Shown piece by piece: positions 1 through 11,794 of a DNA stretch of 64,000 nucleotides. Below the pieces are notes generated by a model. That model did no database searches, was not told the origin of the DNA, and saw only the letters and a program-made list of their open reading frames with translations. Numbering within the stretch: the stretch's first letter is position 1; each line of letters begins with the position of its first letter. The position numbers were made by a program, and so were the translations under genes. Origin of the DNA: Helianthus annuus (taxonomy: Eukaryota > Streptophyta > Magnoliopsida > Asterales > Asteraceae); the NCBI RefSeq assembly GCF_002127325.2, contig NC_035436.2, positions 21,608,883 through 21,672,882 of the forward strand, read 5' to 3'.

Positions 1-173
1 CTCATTGTAAAAGCAAAAAATTGGTAAAAACAGTAACATTTTCGTATTTCACTTGTTTAAAAACTCGTTATACAAGGTGCTTCATTATACAAGAGCCTCA
101 AAATCATAACCTAGTTTCCTTTACTAACCTTGTGTTCCACCATCCCAAATAACATCTATTTTGTTAGCACGTT
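1..173. other. Unassigned AT-rich flank
   Basis: Short left edge next to the LTR of element A. No ORF, repeat or motif that I can assign. It may be the flank of A or part of an older element cut off by the window edge. Confidence 0.3.
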
Positions 174-1421
174 TGTCACACCCCAACCGATGGCGGAATC
201 ATCGGGACGCGGCACTAGGCGAATCAGATTGCTCAAGAGAATCCATAAGAACTAAATTGTGACAGTATTTAATGCGTTCATTATCCCATACTAATAAACA
301 AATACATTCACATAAGCTGTCACGAATTTCAAGTTCTCTCAACAATACAAATCCGACAACCTAGATTTTAGGTGTGTTTCTAGACTTCCTAGCTTGATTT
401 GATGTAGACTGCGACTAAACCTGCAAGGCTGCAACATACGTTAAAATACAGGTTTTGATAGCGAAACATAGAAGATGAAAAGTGCTGCGAATTACCACAT
501 ACATAAACGAGATACCTCAACACATATATTAGACAGATACTACCAGCTAAGTCTCTCGAGCTGCGATTGCGATTGCTATTCATCCTAACTAGACCCCGTC
601 GGGTTCTATAGTACTATACTAGTTAAGGCGGGACCTCGTGAGTATAAGTCCTAACATATATGTAACTAGCATCAAGTGTAAATATGCATAACAGTTATTC
701 GCAAATGATAAGCAGTTTGATTGAATAATTCGTTTTGATAACTTTGATTGATAGGAACGTATGTTACACCCAAAATGCGATAAAAAGGGTTCGAGTATAC
801 TCACAGTCGGTGTTCAGCAAGTAAACACAACTTGGTTGGATTGAAGGGGCGCGTCTGAGATTAGTCTGATTACAGATTGATAACGTAAGCATTGAATAGT
901 GCATTAAACGGTGGCGGTGAACCAAGTGTCGGATGGTAATCCGATCGGATGGCAATCCGATCGGATGGCCACTCGATCGGATGTCAATCCGTTTGGATGG
1001 TCATCCGATCGGATGGCCATTCGATTCAATTAACATCTTGTTTGGTAAGGATGTGTTTGTGTACGATGGCTTTGAAGTTTTCATTGTAGCATTTTGAAAA
1101 CAGAGAAGTATCTCTACCCTTTAGGCCGATCGACCGAACGGTCATTCGATCGGGTAACGATCCGATAGGTAGGACACTTAGGGAGAACAAGTTCACAGCA
1201 GGGTTGTTACTCGATCGGATTGCAATCCGATCGGGTGGCAATCCGTTGTCATTGAATATGTTGAAAATTGTTTAAGTGTTGAAGCTCCAAATGTCACATG
1301 GTCGGATGGTCGTTCGATCGGATGGCAATGCGATATAGCTACATCATGATCCGAATCTTTGGTGCTAGGCGTAATGAGTATAACAAGTAGTAACAACGCA
1401 CGAACGTGCGGGTTGTTATAG
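174..1421 (-). repeat. 3' LTR of element A (Ty3/gypsy)
   Basis: On the plus strand the LTR begins TGTCACACCCCAACCG and ends at GGTTGTTATA. It is followed at once by GTCTCCCCTGCTTTAGGAAA, which on the minus strand is a polypurine tract preceded by a GGGACGAAATTT-type stretch usual just upstream of the 3' LTR in plant gypsy elements. So this is a 3' LTR read on the minus strand, about 1.25 kb. The minus-strand start is TATAACA rather than TGTAACA, probably one mutation. No second copy of this LTR is in the window. The LTR carries the 16-bp GATCGG repeats described separately. Confidence 0.65.
932..1027. repeat. 16-bp tandem repeat, six units, in LTR of A
   Basis: Six consecutive 16-bp units of the form GATGGCAATCCGATCG with one to five changes each. 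Most carry the palindrome CCGATCGG or CGATCG. Related single or double units recur at about 1122-1160, 1207-1240 and 1299-1333 in the same LTR. Position in the LTR would suit an enhancer or protein-binding array, but no function is shown. Confidence 0.85.
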
Positions 1422-1966
1422 TCTCCCCTGCTTTAGGAAATTTCGTCCCAAAATTAATCCACAAGAAGGGTTGTGAGGATCGATGCGAGTGGGAGTAGCG
1501 ATTAAAAGCGTCAAAATAAGAGATCGATCGATTGAAATTCGACGAGCAAGAGTGTTGCGATGGCAGCGAGTAAGGCGATTTGTATAACAAAAGATGGCAA
1601 CACACGAAAAGCGATCCAAAAGTGTTTTGTATTCTTGAAAAGTTGATTAATTCGAAAAGGTTTGGAGAAACTTGTTTATGAAAAACCTTTCCACATTGCG
1701 GTGTTAAACCATTTCGATGTTCACAGCAGCGCTATGAGTGGGGTTTTATTAGGTTACTAAAAGATTTTTAGGGTGTTTAAAACTCGTTTTACGAAATTTT
1801 CTTGTCACGCGGCAGTAACTTGAGTCGATTGTCACACCAACGTTACAAGATAATCTCGTTTTGTACAAAGGTTTTGATCCAATTTTAGAAAAAGTTTTGT
1901 AAGAAAAGCTTTGTTTACACAAAGGTTTTAATAACATCAAAATTTTAAATTTAAAGTCGGCCCCGC

Positions 1967-3122
1967 ATGGCACTTTCCGACGAAAGTTCGACAATATGGG
2001 TAAAACACTTATATATAGGAAGTACGAGCGGCGTATCCACCATGTTTTAGCCATATGGCTTCCATCCCGTGAGGCGGTGTCATGTGTGTCGACATAGTAC
2101 TGATATATTTCGATTCCCTCGGTCCACGTGAAAGATGGTTGGACCAAGTGTAAGAGAAAGATTGAGCAAACTAAGCGGTGAAGTCGTTTACGAACTCAGT
2201 TTAGCGACACGAGCGAGTGCGATAAGCAGAAAGCGAAAAGCGATAAGTGATAAGCGATATGTGACGAGTGATAGCGGCAACCGTCGAGCGATATGAGACG
2301 ATTGATGCGTTGCAATCGATGGGAACATGCGATTTGATTAGATTTAGCAACACCTCAAGTTTTAATTGACATTAAGCCCCACATGGCCTTTTCCATGAAA
2401 ATCTGCTGATATGGCTAAAACACTTATATATAGGAAGTACCAGCGGCGTATCCACCATGTTTTAACCCTATCAGTTTCGTCTCGTGAAGCGAGGTCATGT
2501 GTGCTAGCATAACACAGATAACATAAATAACGGTAAGCGATAGCGATGGCGATAAACGTTAAGCGATACACGATGAGCGATGGAGTAATACACAAGCGAT
2601 AGAGCGATACACAAGCGATAGAGCGACACATAAGCGACAGAGCGATACACAAGCGATAGAGCGATACATAAGCGACAGAGCGATACACAAGCGATAGAGC
2701 GATACACAAGCGATATGCGATAGCGCGATACTCATAATAAGCGATTTAGCGAAACACACATCAAGCGATTGAGCGATTTAGATTGCGAGATAGGTTCCGG
2801 CGATAATGCGATAGCGAGCGTGTTGACTTACGAAAAGTCTAGCGATGACAAGCTTTGATTTGCGATACAGGTTGTTACGCCGTGCGATGTAGTTTAGTGT
2901 GTCGAAAATAGATTTAATAGTATACTTGGTCTAATAACGTTCAACTTGTATGGCACTTTCTTCACAAAACATTGGTTGGCATGGCGAAGCACTTATATAT
3001 AGGAAGTACCATCGGCGTATCCACCATGCTTCCACCACACGCCTTTGCCCCGTGAATAGGTGTAACAGTGTGTCGACATGGTCAAGACGCTTATATATAG
3101 GAAGTACCAGCGACGTATCCAC
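1967..3122 (-). repeat. 134-bp dispersed direct repeats with TATA-like core
   Basis: Three related copies of about 134 bp lie at about 1967-2100, 2381-2515 and 2947-3081, with a partial fourth at about 3084-3122. Each contains CACTTATATATAGGAAGTAC followed by GGCGTATCCACC. On the minus strand the core reads CCTATATATAAGTG, a strong TATA-box-like string. The flanks of the core are more diverged than the core. Spacers between copies are GCGATA-rich. Confidence 0.8.
2583..2715. repeat. 19-bp minisatellite, seven units
   Basis: Seven head-to-tail 19-bp units of GAGCGATACACAAGCGATA (the first unit is degenerate, others have CATA or GACA variants). The arithmetic is exact: 7 x 19 = 133 bases. The flanks, about 2195-2300 and 2535-2830, hold looser GCGATA-type repeats. 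The array reads through as a periodic leucine/serine-rich peptide on the minus strand, which I regard as an artefact. Confidence 0.9.
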
Positions 3123-3301
3123 ACGCTTAACGATGCTTTTAACGTTATGGCATTATTGAAATTTATTACGGTCCCCGTGCACTGACCAACATAATCCCGT
3201 GTGCACCTGTGATTAAGTTGTCCCTTGCACGTTTATCACAACTCGTTTCAAGAACACATAGTAGGGGTAAAACACAGTATATAATATATAGTGCTAGTAT
3301 T

Positions 3302-3306
3302 TAATC
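3302..3306. repeat. Target-site duplication of element B (TAATC; partner 32475-32479)
   Basis: TAATC directly precedes the LTR start TGTCATACCC at 3307, and TAATC directly follows the right LTR end TTATCACA at 32474. Five bases is the usual length for plant LTR elements. Support is moderate because the left LTR copy lost a few bases at its other end, so the true LTR terminus is read from the right copy. Confidence 0.6.
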
Positions 3307-6300
3307 TGTCATACCCTGACTTTTGCGGAAGCGTATGATGTGTGACTAGTTTAATATCATTGCATTCAATCATAATAAACAACTACCTGATCAAAACGAT
3401 GTTCATCCATTCATGAAATCTGAGTATTACAAACACTGGTTATCTAAGTTTTAAAACACAACCTTCGACTAGGTTACAAACCAACAAAAGTGGATGACAT
3501 CTAAACTTGAAGTCTACTTCTAGTTACAACACCAACACCCAAGATCCAACCTGTCACCTGAAATACATGTAATTTTGGAAAACATCAATAAAAGTTGAGC
3601 GAGTTCATGCGTTTTGTGTGAGTACTGGTAAACTTGTAAACACTTGAGAGACTCCTTTGAAAACAGGTATGAAAAGCGTGTATGAACATACCAAATAAAT
3701 GTTTTACAAGGACATTAAGGCATGTGAGGACATAGGGAGCACTCGAAATGAGTAGGCTTATACCCTTGTCGATTTTCACTCGACTATGTCGATTTCCCTC
3801 GACTATGTCAATTTCCCTCGACTATGTCAATTTCCCTCGACTATGTCAATTTCCCTCGACTATGTCAATTTCCCTCGACTGGGACACCGAAGCACTCAAG
3901 TGATCACATGAGGACCATGAGTGGGGCTCAGCCGTACCCGTAAGATCTAACCTTCGTCCCTAATTATGAGTTAATGGCATTTCAAATTTAATCTATGCTC
4001 ACATGATCTAATAGTCCATTTCATACCGTTTAAACATTCGTAACATGTATTCCACCCCCGAGAGTTATAAAACCGAAAACAGTTAAGAGAAAAGGGGGAG
4101 CATGAACTCATTGTTTTGCGTCTTCAGTACTCGTAACTCAAATCTCGTCAGCAAACACGACTACCTACAATGTGCTAGGGTCTATTAGACGAATGGGCCG
4201 TGCCTTGCTTTAGTATTTATGTTTTTGTGTTACGTTTCTTTTATGTCTCCAATATTATTCCAAGTTATAATTCCTTGTTAAAATAATAATTATTTTAACT
4301 TTAAATTATATTAAATTTTGGAATAATAGTTAAACAATATTTTTGTAACAGTACTTCTCAAGTATTTATTTTCGTATTTCCTTCCCAAGGATGGTGGTAT
4401 CTCATACATGTATTTTCGTATTCTTGTATTTGTAGTTTCAAACTAATACATTTTCAAGTCTCACTTTAGAAAATATATAATAACTTATTTTGTCCCAAAA
4501 ATAATGTATTGTCCAGAAAATATATATTTCTCCCCAAAATCATATATCTTCTAAATATTTCAAGATAATATAATTTAACTTCCGAAAATAATATATTTTC
4601 TCCTTGTCTAAAATATGATATACTTTGTAATAATAATAAAAATCATATTTTCATTTCTTTTGTATCCAAAATAATATTTACCAAAAATATGCTCATAAAT
4701 GCAGTTTCCGGAATATCTTGTAAGTTTCGTTCTTTCGTTCGGTTTCGCAGTATTATGTGTGTAACTTATATATTTATTCCTTATGATTTTTGGTATTATT
4801 TTTGGATTGTAAGTTCTTGGTATTTGTTAAGTCATATTATTTTAATTCCTAAAATAATATAACTATTACACAAAGTATACAAATATTCACACACAATGTG
4901 TTATAAATGTAAATATATATATTTTAAATAAATATTTATCCATTTTTATTTATAGAAACCATAGTTAAAACACACTTGTAAATATTTGTTTAGAAAATAT
5001 TTTTCTAAGTGTTTATATTTTTAGAAAATTTTGCCATAGTTTACCCTAAAAATGGAGGTGTCCATGCTATTAAAGCATATCATTTTCTTTTCAAAAATCA
5101 TCATAAACAATCAACAATCAATCTACACTTACCAAGTGCTAAAACAAAGCTATCTATATGATGATCATGAACTTGAGTTTTCATAAAAACTTGTAGTAAC
5201 TTGGTAGTATGTTTAGTAGACTTAGTTACCCCTTTAAAGTGTGTTTATTTCTTTAAAAATCTCATTCTTGAAAGATTTGAGTGTTTACAACTTGGTAGAT
5301 GATTTTTCCAAAAATCATTCTTTTGAGTTTTTCTTGTAAACAAAGTGTTCTTATACTTGTTTCAATACTAGAAACATGATTGGTTCTTTTTAAAACAATG
5401 TTCATGTAAATCTTTGTGATTTAGCTTGGTTTCTTTGGAAAACTATTTTAGAAATCATCCACTCACAAGAATTGTATTTTGTTTAAATCATCATCACATG
5501 AAAACAACTTTTATTATTCTAGTTCATGTTTGTATATGAGGATGATCATCTTGTTTTGTCACATAATCATCCTCTCACTTGCTAGATCATGTGTTTAATC
5601 ACAATCTAGCAAGCTCCTTATGATGATCAACATCATAATCCCAAGAATATAACAATCAAGTATCATACATACACTAAACAACATAGTTTCATCATGATTT
5701 TATCACATTTCAAGCTTATGTTAGAGTTTTATGAATATGTCTTTTAATGTTCATCAAGATTAACAATGTATATCATCTTTTAACCAACAATATATGAAAT
5801 AACAAGAGATTATAAGGGCCTTACTACTAGCACAAGGCTAGGGAAGAACACAAGATGTTGTAGATGACAAATGTGTTGGATAAAAGCAAGTAAGAAAGGT
5901 CCTTCAAGATCCAAGACCACCAAGCTTCATTAAACACCTTCTAGTACCTTTGTGAGTTTGTGGATTAGATGAACAAGATTGGATGGTGATGGTGGTGTGG
6001 ATGGGTGTTCTCGGCCGTGAGGGGGGAGCAAGGGAAGGAGAAGAGTTGTGTGAAGATGAATGAGTTCAAGTTCTAACTTATAACCATTTTAATCTTTTAT
6101 CCAATGTGCATTATGTTTCATTAGTACACTACAAGATCTTAAGCAATCCAAGGAAGATCAAGAAAGATCATATAAGATCTTGGTGGATCAAAGGTGGGGC
6201 CACATTGTGACCGTCCACCATGGGGGGGGGGGTCTTGGTTTGGTTTCAAATGATGGTTAAGTTAATCTAGTTAGAACTTAAATGTATTAGTTGGTGTTAT

Positions 6301-6973
6301 GCATAAGAGGTGTTATATAGTGTGTTAGGGTGTTCGGGGATCATAACTAGCTCAAAAATAATAAAACAATGCTTCTAGTATAATTTTGATGTTTTGGGTA
6401 ATGTCCGGTTGTTTGAGACCGGTTTGTTAAAGTGTCAAACTATTCCGTTTAGTGATCTTTATGTACCCTTTTGTGACCCTTTTAATTCCCGACACTTAGG
6501 AAAGCATTCGGAACCATTTAGTCATATTTTTGCATGTAATAAACTTGTTAAAATGCTGAATTTTGCTGATTTATGTAGAATTCTGCCCTTTATGTGGGTT
6601 TTAGGCACTTTCCGACACTTTATCTATCACCTAGAAAAGCAGTTTTGTAATCCTTACTTTCCTACACACTATACTAGTGTATCACTTGGTCTCTGGCTCA
6701 TACTGGGCCTCAAAACATTGTCTGTCTATGTACTGAACTCCCGTAAGTGCTTTTAATTTGTCTGATAATGGTGCCAATTCTGTTCTGTGTGCATTATTAG
6801 AACTATATCGTGTTGCATGTAGTCATGATAAAAGTCTTGCAACATGAAATGCCATTGTATGTATATAACAGTAATCAGAATTTCATTTGTCTTGTAAACT
6901 AGATCATGCACAGTTATTAAAGCATAGATTACCGTTCAATTAGTGTATGGAATGTACAGAAAAGTGACAGTCA
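3307..6973 (-). repeat. 3' LTR of element B
   Basis: About 3.67 kb, near-identical over its length to 28593-32474. It contains no ORF of note. It lacks two segments present in the right copy: a 156-bp tandem duplication and about 57 bp near 30395-30450. It ends in GTGACAGTCA, where the right LTR has GTGACAGTTATCACA, so a few terminal bases were lost. A run of 12 or 13 G near 6219-6231 is shared with a shorter run in the right LTR. Confidence 0.85.
3766..3879. repeat. 19-bp tandem repeat in B LTR, six units
   Basis: Six 19-bp units of the form TATGTCAATTTCCCTCGAC; the first is degenerate and the second has TCGATT. The matching array in the right LTR (about 29206-29320) has different unit numbers and CTTGAC variants, so the array has changed since insertion. 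Confidence 0.9.
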
Positions 6974-6992
6974 GACTCCCCCCGTTAAAAGA
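6974..6992 (-). other. Polypurine tract of element B
   Basis: The plus-strand GACTCCCCCCGTTAAAAG reads on the minus strand as a purine-rich tract ending AACGGGGGGAGTC, directly abutting the 3' LTR. It is preceded by a TTTCGGGACAAAATT stretch typical of this group. It is the expected plus-strand DNA priming site. Confidence 0.75.
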
Positions 6993-7183
6993 ATTTTGTC
7001 CCGAAATTCAAGCGATGCCATCAGTCGCAGGGGAGTTGTGAATCAAATGTGGTCACTTAGGTTTAAAATTCTTCATGTTCCCATGTAACTCTGGGTTATG
7101 ATATGAATTCTAACGTACTCAAGTAAATCAACTATGTCTTCTCCGTGTTTTGTGGACTCTCAGTCCGTATCCTTAACAGGTTC
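6993..7183 (-). pseudogene. Element B pol 3' end, chromodomain-side remnant
   Basis: Continuation of the B polyprotein beyond the element C insertion. Minus-strand translation starting at the GGTTC target site continues the frame that ends at 23926, giving an EPVKDTD-type stretch where related elements have EEPVEVLD followed by the chromodomain-like tail. Stops follow soon after. It shows that C interrupted the integrase C-terminal/chromodomain region. Confidence 0.55.
7179..7183. repeat. Target-site duplication of element C (GGTTC; partner 23921-23925)
   Basis: GGTTC lies immediately before the first LTR start TGTTGGG and again immediately after the last LTR end CCTAACA. The internal LTR/internal junctions of the array lack it. 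A single duplication around the whole 16.7-kb block means one insertion site. Confidence 0.9.
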
Positions 7184-7944
7184 TGTTGGGATTGAACCCT
7201 ACAGAGGAAAAGATGATGTAAAGCCAAAACCAGATCACATCAGTCGACTAACAATAAGCAGCAACCTACACTTTGCTTTCCCCTTGAATGTGGCTCAAAC
7301 ATCTGATATACTCCAAAGTACTGACTATATCAACATCTGCTGACCTACAACTGCTGATCAACACAAAGACTGATGAAGACTAAAAGCCCTGCTACTCAAT
7401 CTACTGCCTTGGTTCAAGCACTGCTGTTCATGACAAGTACTGCTAGGTTCACAGCAGTAGAATGATGCAGCAGCAGTTTTATGTTTGTTTCTATGTAATG
7501 TAATGCAATATCAGTAGTTAGCAAAGCAGTAGTTGTATAGATCAGTAGATAGAGTTTGTTAGGTTGTTAGATGTCACTTTCATGGTGACGTCAGCTGAGA
7601 TGCTTCAGTGGTTTGGATTGTCTATAAATGTAACAGTACTCTGTATTGTTACATTTGATTGACTGAGTGAGTTCTTCTCCTCTAGTCTAATCCTTTCATC
7701 TTGTACAACCAACCTTGGGGCATTAGGCTGAGGGGGAGCTTAGTTCTGTAAACATGTTGTAATCATTTGCTTTGTATCTCAATCATTCAACTTAATGAAA
7801 AGCATTTGTTTATCAAACTATTTTCTTCTTTGGTTGTGTTTACAAAGTTTGTATCCATTTCCGCTGCACTTTACATCATTTCATATATTCTGAATGTTCA
7901 ATTTATACAAACAAACACAATCATGAGAGCCTCAGATCCTAACA
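7184..7944 (+). repeat. Element C LTR1
   Basis: 761 bp. By eye about 10 differences from LTR2 and about 15 from LTR4. It contains a TATA box at 7623-7629 and an internal purine tract near 7730-7740 (GAGGGGGAGCTT). It is followed at 7945 by the primer-binding site. Confidence 0.95.
7623..7656 (+). promoter_or_regulatory. TATA box with overlapping inverted repeat in C LTR
   Basis: TATAAAT at 7623-7629 is the only good TATA box in the LTR. Its last bases begin an inverted repeat: AAATGTAACAGTAC at 7626-7639, loop TCT, then GTATTGTTACATTT at 7643-7656. In LTR4 one base differs (GTACTGTTACATTT), making the 14-bp arms perfect; in LTRs 1-3 that position would be a G-U pair in RNA. Equivalent sites occur in LTR2, LTR3 and LTR4 at the same LTR offset. 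Confidence 0.6.
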
Positions 7945-7946
7945 AT

Positions 7947-7958
7947 TGGTATCAGAGC
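7947..7958 (+). other. Primer-binding site, C internal 1
   Basis: TGGTATCAGAGC, complementary to the 3' end of plant initiator-Met tRNA, two bases after LTR1. Identical sites follow LTR2 (13835-13846) and LTR3 (19723-19734). LTR4 has none, being the outermost 3' LTR. Confidence 0.9.
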
Positions 7959-10583
7959 TTGGACAGTCAAATTCGATCTAACAATCAATTTGACATAACA
8001 GTTCAGCTCAAAATTCATTGATACTAAGGATGGTTGTATTCAGTTGAAAAACAGAGCAACGAGTGAATCATGATTAAAATGGTTACTCAAAAACTCTGTA
8101 AATCAACCAAGATGTCATATGACAGACAAATTTCACGCAACAAGTGATATCATGCACAAGTCACTCATAGTTTTCAGATCTGTAAAATATCTGATAAATT
8201 ATGGGATCGTTTGATATTTTCAAAATTGATTTCAATTGTTGTTTTGATATTTGTGATGTTTTCACTAAATGCTAAAGTATGAACCTCAGATTAACAAAAA
8301 CCTATGTTCTTAAAACATTAGTGTTTTTGATAACATAAAAGAGGAAAATTAAAACTTTAGTCATTCAGATCTTATGTGTTGAAAACAGGTTGAGTTCCTC
8401 AAAAGGACCAAATCAACTTTGTCAAAACACATTGAGAAAATAAGGTGTCAAAACAGTCCAAATCATACGTAATGTGAGATTTGGTAATAAAACATGTTCA
8501 AAAATGACCGAATCTCTCAAAACATTGCTGTAAAATGATTTTGGATTGAATATTCTTTCCTTGAAAACCTTCCAGTAAAAGTTTCAATACTTTTCCATGG
8601 AAAGGGTAAAAAGGGAAAGAAGAAAAAATTACAAAAACTTATAAGTATGTTTATCTCAAAACTTTTGTTCTCAAAAGAAAAGAGTATAAATATAAAACAC
8701 TTAAGAGTTCACAAATTGGGTTAACAATGGTCATCATGCAACTATGTGCATTCACTAACTCAGGGAAATTCAGGTAACAAAAGTATCTCCAGTGATTAAA
8801 CTTACAAAGAGGACTAGACAAAATTTTTTAAAATCATCACATGGTAATAAGTTCTATAAAAGAACTTTCAAAACCTTTGTGAACATGTTTCCTCACATTA
8901 GCAATCAACTGACAAGGAAATGGGCACAAACAATGGTTATTGAGTTTTCAAACCATTGACCATTCTCCTAAACTTGAGAATGATGTGATTATGATCATAC
9001 AACAAGGTATAATTGAAAATATACCAGATCCTTTTGATGTTGTTTTCGAAAAAAAAACCTTTAATTATTTTTCCTTTAAAAGGTTTTTCTCAAACAAAAC
9101 AGGATATGTTGTTCTTTATTTTTTAAAGAAAAATATATTTTGAACTCTTACTTGTTTTAGATAGTAAAAGTTTCAATCTCCTGTCAGGATGTATTTCTCT
9201 TATTTTTTGTGTGATGGTACTATCCTGGAAAATAGCCCAAAAGGAAATGATACATGTGTCAAGGTCATGTCAAACTCAAGTTTGTTTTGTCACAGATCAA
9301 AGATTGACTGCTAACAGACCTTAAAATTCTTGACTACTCATGTTTTACTCTAAGGATTAGAACACAAAATGTGTAGTCAAATTGAAAAGGTTGCCACCAT
9401 CTGGGATACTCAACTACTGTCAAAATTTATCTAATGTTCAAAACAGGAAATAGATAAGTAGTAAAACCTTGAATACAAATCCCTGTAAAAATCTGCTAAT
9501 GTGTTAATCTTGATAATATGCATCTAAAACGTGTTTTGTCAAGGATGTTACTTTGCAGATATCTCATTATCACCATCAAAAGATATCGGACATGATACTG
9601 TGTTATCATAGGACAAAATCATTTCCTTCATCTGAGCAGCAGATGTACAAAAAAGCTGGTAAAGCTCAACCACTGATCCACCAACAGTTGCTGATAGAAG
9701 TCCATAAAAAAATGGATAGAAATCACTTGACTGCTACCTTAACAATTGCTTGACCAAAGTAGCCCTTCACCTCTATTTCCATGTCCACAACCACTGTTGA
9801 TAAAAATCTACCAACAGTGGATAAAAATCAACACTGGTTATCACCAATTCCTTTTATTCCTCCACTTTCACCTTCAAACAGTTGTTGGATCATTAAAGTC
9901 ACCAACAGTTGTTAGCTCAGATGACTCACATCTGCAGCCTCACCATTTAAACCTCAATCCTTTTTAATCACATCCATTTTACCATACACTTGACAACATC
10001 AATGAAAAAGGATTCTTTCACAAAGTCAAATCCTGAAACACTTGTTCTCTTGGTGGCTTTCTACCATTCCATCAACAAGTCATGTGCCTTATAGCACCGA
10101 AAGACAGAAAGTTGGGTAGTTGTCATTTAAGAGGAGCTTCAGCGGTTCAGTGACAACAAGTTTGAAAATCTTGTGCCATAGCCAAAGGATGAGAATCTAT
10201 TTGGCAAAAAGTGGGTCCTCAAAGAGCACTGCAGATGTTGAAGCATGGTTGTCAAGTTTATCAAACTCAAAACAAGTACAAACATCAAGGTGTTATTGAC
10301 TGTGCACATGCAGCATATATTTCCAACCACTGATTGAAGAATATTATGATGCTGCTGTTGTTGCTGAAAAGTCCAACTGTTTGTAACTTCAAAATATGTT
10401 ATTGAATTTTGGTATAGTTGCTCAAAAGATTGTTTTTATGCAGGGTAGTCAAGTAGCTGAAATATATCATCAAAAGTTCAATATCTCATTGATTCACCAT
10501 CATTCATTATCAGACATCACTTTGTGAGGGATTGCTATAAAAAGGTTTGATTTCATCTTTAACATGTCCATCCTAAAGATCAG

Positions 10584-11794
10584 TTGGTAGATGTACAAAC
10601 TTATGAATTGGATTCATCTACTGTTGAAAAACTTGATCCCTATGATTGGAGTGCTAAACATGGATTAAAGCAAGCTTTCTTGTGTTCCATGTGTAAACAG
10701 CATAAAAATGTTTTTAGAAAAATCAAAAATAACCTTAAAAATAGTTTAAAATTGAATTTTTCAATAAATCCTCAAAGTCTGTTCAAAGCACTGATGGCAT
10801 TAAAACTCTGTTAAATAGTAAAATCTATCCACTGCCAAAGTGTATCCTCTGCTTGTGCAAAACACTGATTTACAATAGAGGTTACACGTGGACAGATGTT
10901 ATTCAACAGTTGTGTGCATCAGTTGCCATGCTCACTTTTTCAAATAAATGGCCTTACACCTAAAACATTTACAAGGCTATCAAAAATTTCCAAAACAAAA
11001 GCAGAGGTGTCTGAGCAGATTTCAGCAGCTACCACTGCTCCTCAGGTATCTGCTGCTAAGCCCACTGCTCAAGGTGATCACAGCAGTAACACAACTGCTG
11101 TGAAACCCACACCTAAATCCACCAAAAGACCAAAAGAAAACAAAAGAAAATTCAAAAGCCCCCCAAACCTGCAATAAAGGCAACTCTGGAAGATGAGATC
11201 CCAGAGCAACTGCCAGTGACAACACAAAAGTCACTAGAAACCACTGCTGCTACTTCCTCACAGCAGTTGGTAGAAAGGTCTCAACCCATGCCTAAAACTC
11301 CTCCTGCTTCTTCACAAAAAGAGCAGGTTGTAAGCACAGGGACGCCATCTTATGAAGCAATGGATTCACTTGAATCTAACTTCCACGGCCCTCCTCCCGG
11401 GGCAAATTCTCTTTCATCCCATATCCTCATTTCACAAATACCACCATCAATAATGACCTTGTTGCATGCTTTGGATATAACTCAGACATAAATCAGTTCC
11501 TCTCAACCACCTATCACTGAGAGTACACTCCAACAAGTGATTGAGTCTGATGCTTATACCTCTGCTATCCCAGCAACAACTGAGGAGGTTATACCCCTTG
11601 AGTTACAAGTAACTCTTGGTGGTAGTTCAAGTGAAGCAGCTACTACAAGTGCTGAACCCACTGGCTTGCACTTGGACAGTAGTTTCATCAATAAGACTTC
11701 CTTGAAGGCAATTTCTTCACTGGGAACTCTTGTGTATCCAGTCTTCACTGGTTCACTAAAAGGTGTTTCTCAATACGAAGAAAGAAGTCCCTAG
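10584..11794 (+). pseudogene. Broken 3' ORF pieces in C internal 1
   Basis: Several short open pieces in shifting frames (10584-10814, 10896-11177, 11216-11491, 11537-11794). They are rich in Ser, Thr, Pro and Ala, with STAAT-type low complexity. The region sits after where pol would be and before the 3' LTR. From memory this resembles the Ser/Thr-rich 3' ORF (env-like position) of SIRE-type copia elements, but no domain is recognisable. Equivalent pieces are at 16471-17680 in internal 2; most are deleted from internal 3. Confidence 0.35.

Larger units (their letters stand above)
1422..3306 (-). mobile_element. Internal remnant of element A next to its 3' LTR
   Basis: Non-coding remnant between the A LTR and the insertion point of element B. 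It opens with the polypurine-tract region (about 1422-1460, minus strand). The rest is made of GCGATA-rich sequence, a 19-bp minisatellite and three and a half copies of a 134-bp repeat. Short minus-strand reading frames here are by-products of the repeats. The last five bases (TAATC, 3302-3306) are the left target-site duplication of element B. Confidence 0.55.

Noticed and set aside
2362..2759. Minus-strand open frames with periodic CIALSLVYRS-type peptide
   Set aside because: They follow the 19-bp minisatellite in all frames; the periodic peptide is a product of the DNA repeat, not a protein.
6394..6756. 120-codon plus-strand frame in the B 3' LTR, partly open also at 32051
   Set aside because: It lies in the LTR and against element sense, has no domain, and the second copy is shorter through frame loss; chance is more likely.
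7730..7740. GAGGGGGAGCTT inside each C LTR as a second polypurine tract
   Set aside because: It lies within the LTR and is not followed by an LTR start; no evidence that it primes DNA synthesis.
7947..7958. Possible tRNA gene signal (TGGTATCAGAGC and its complement at several sites)
   Set aside because: Each lies two or three bases from an LTR end and is only a primer-binding site; no tRNA cloverleaf surrounds it.
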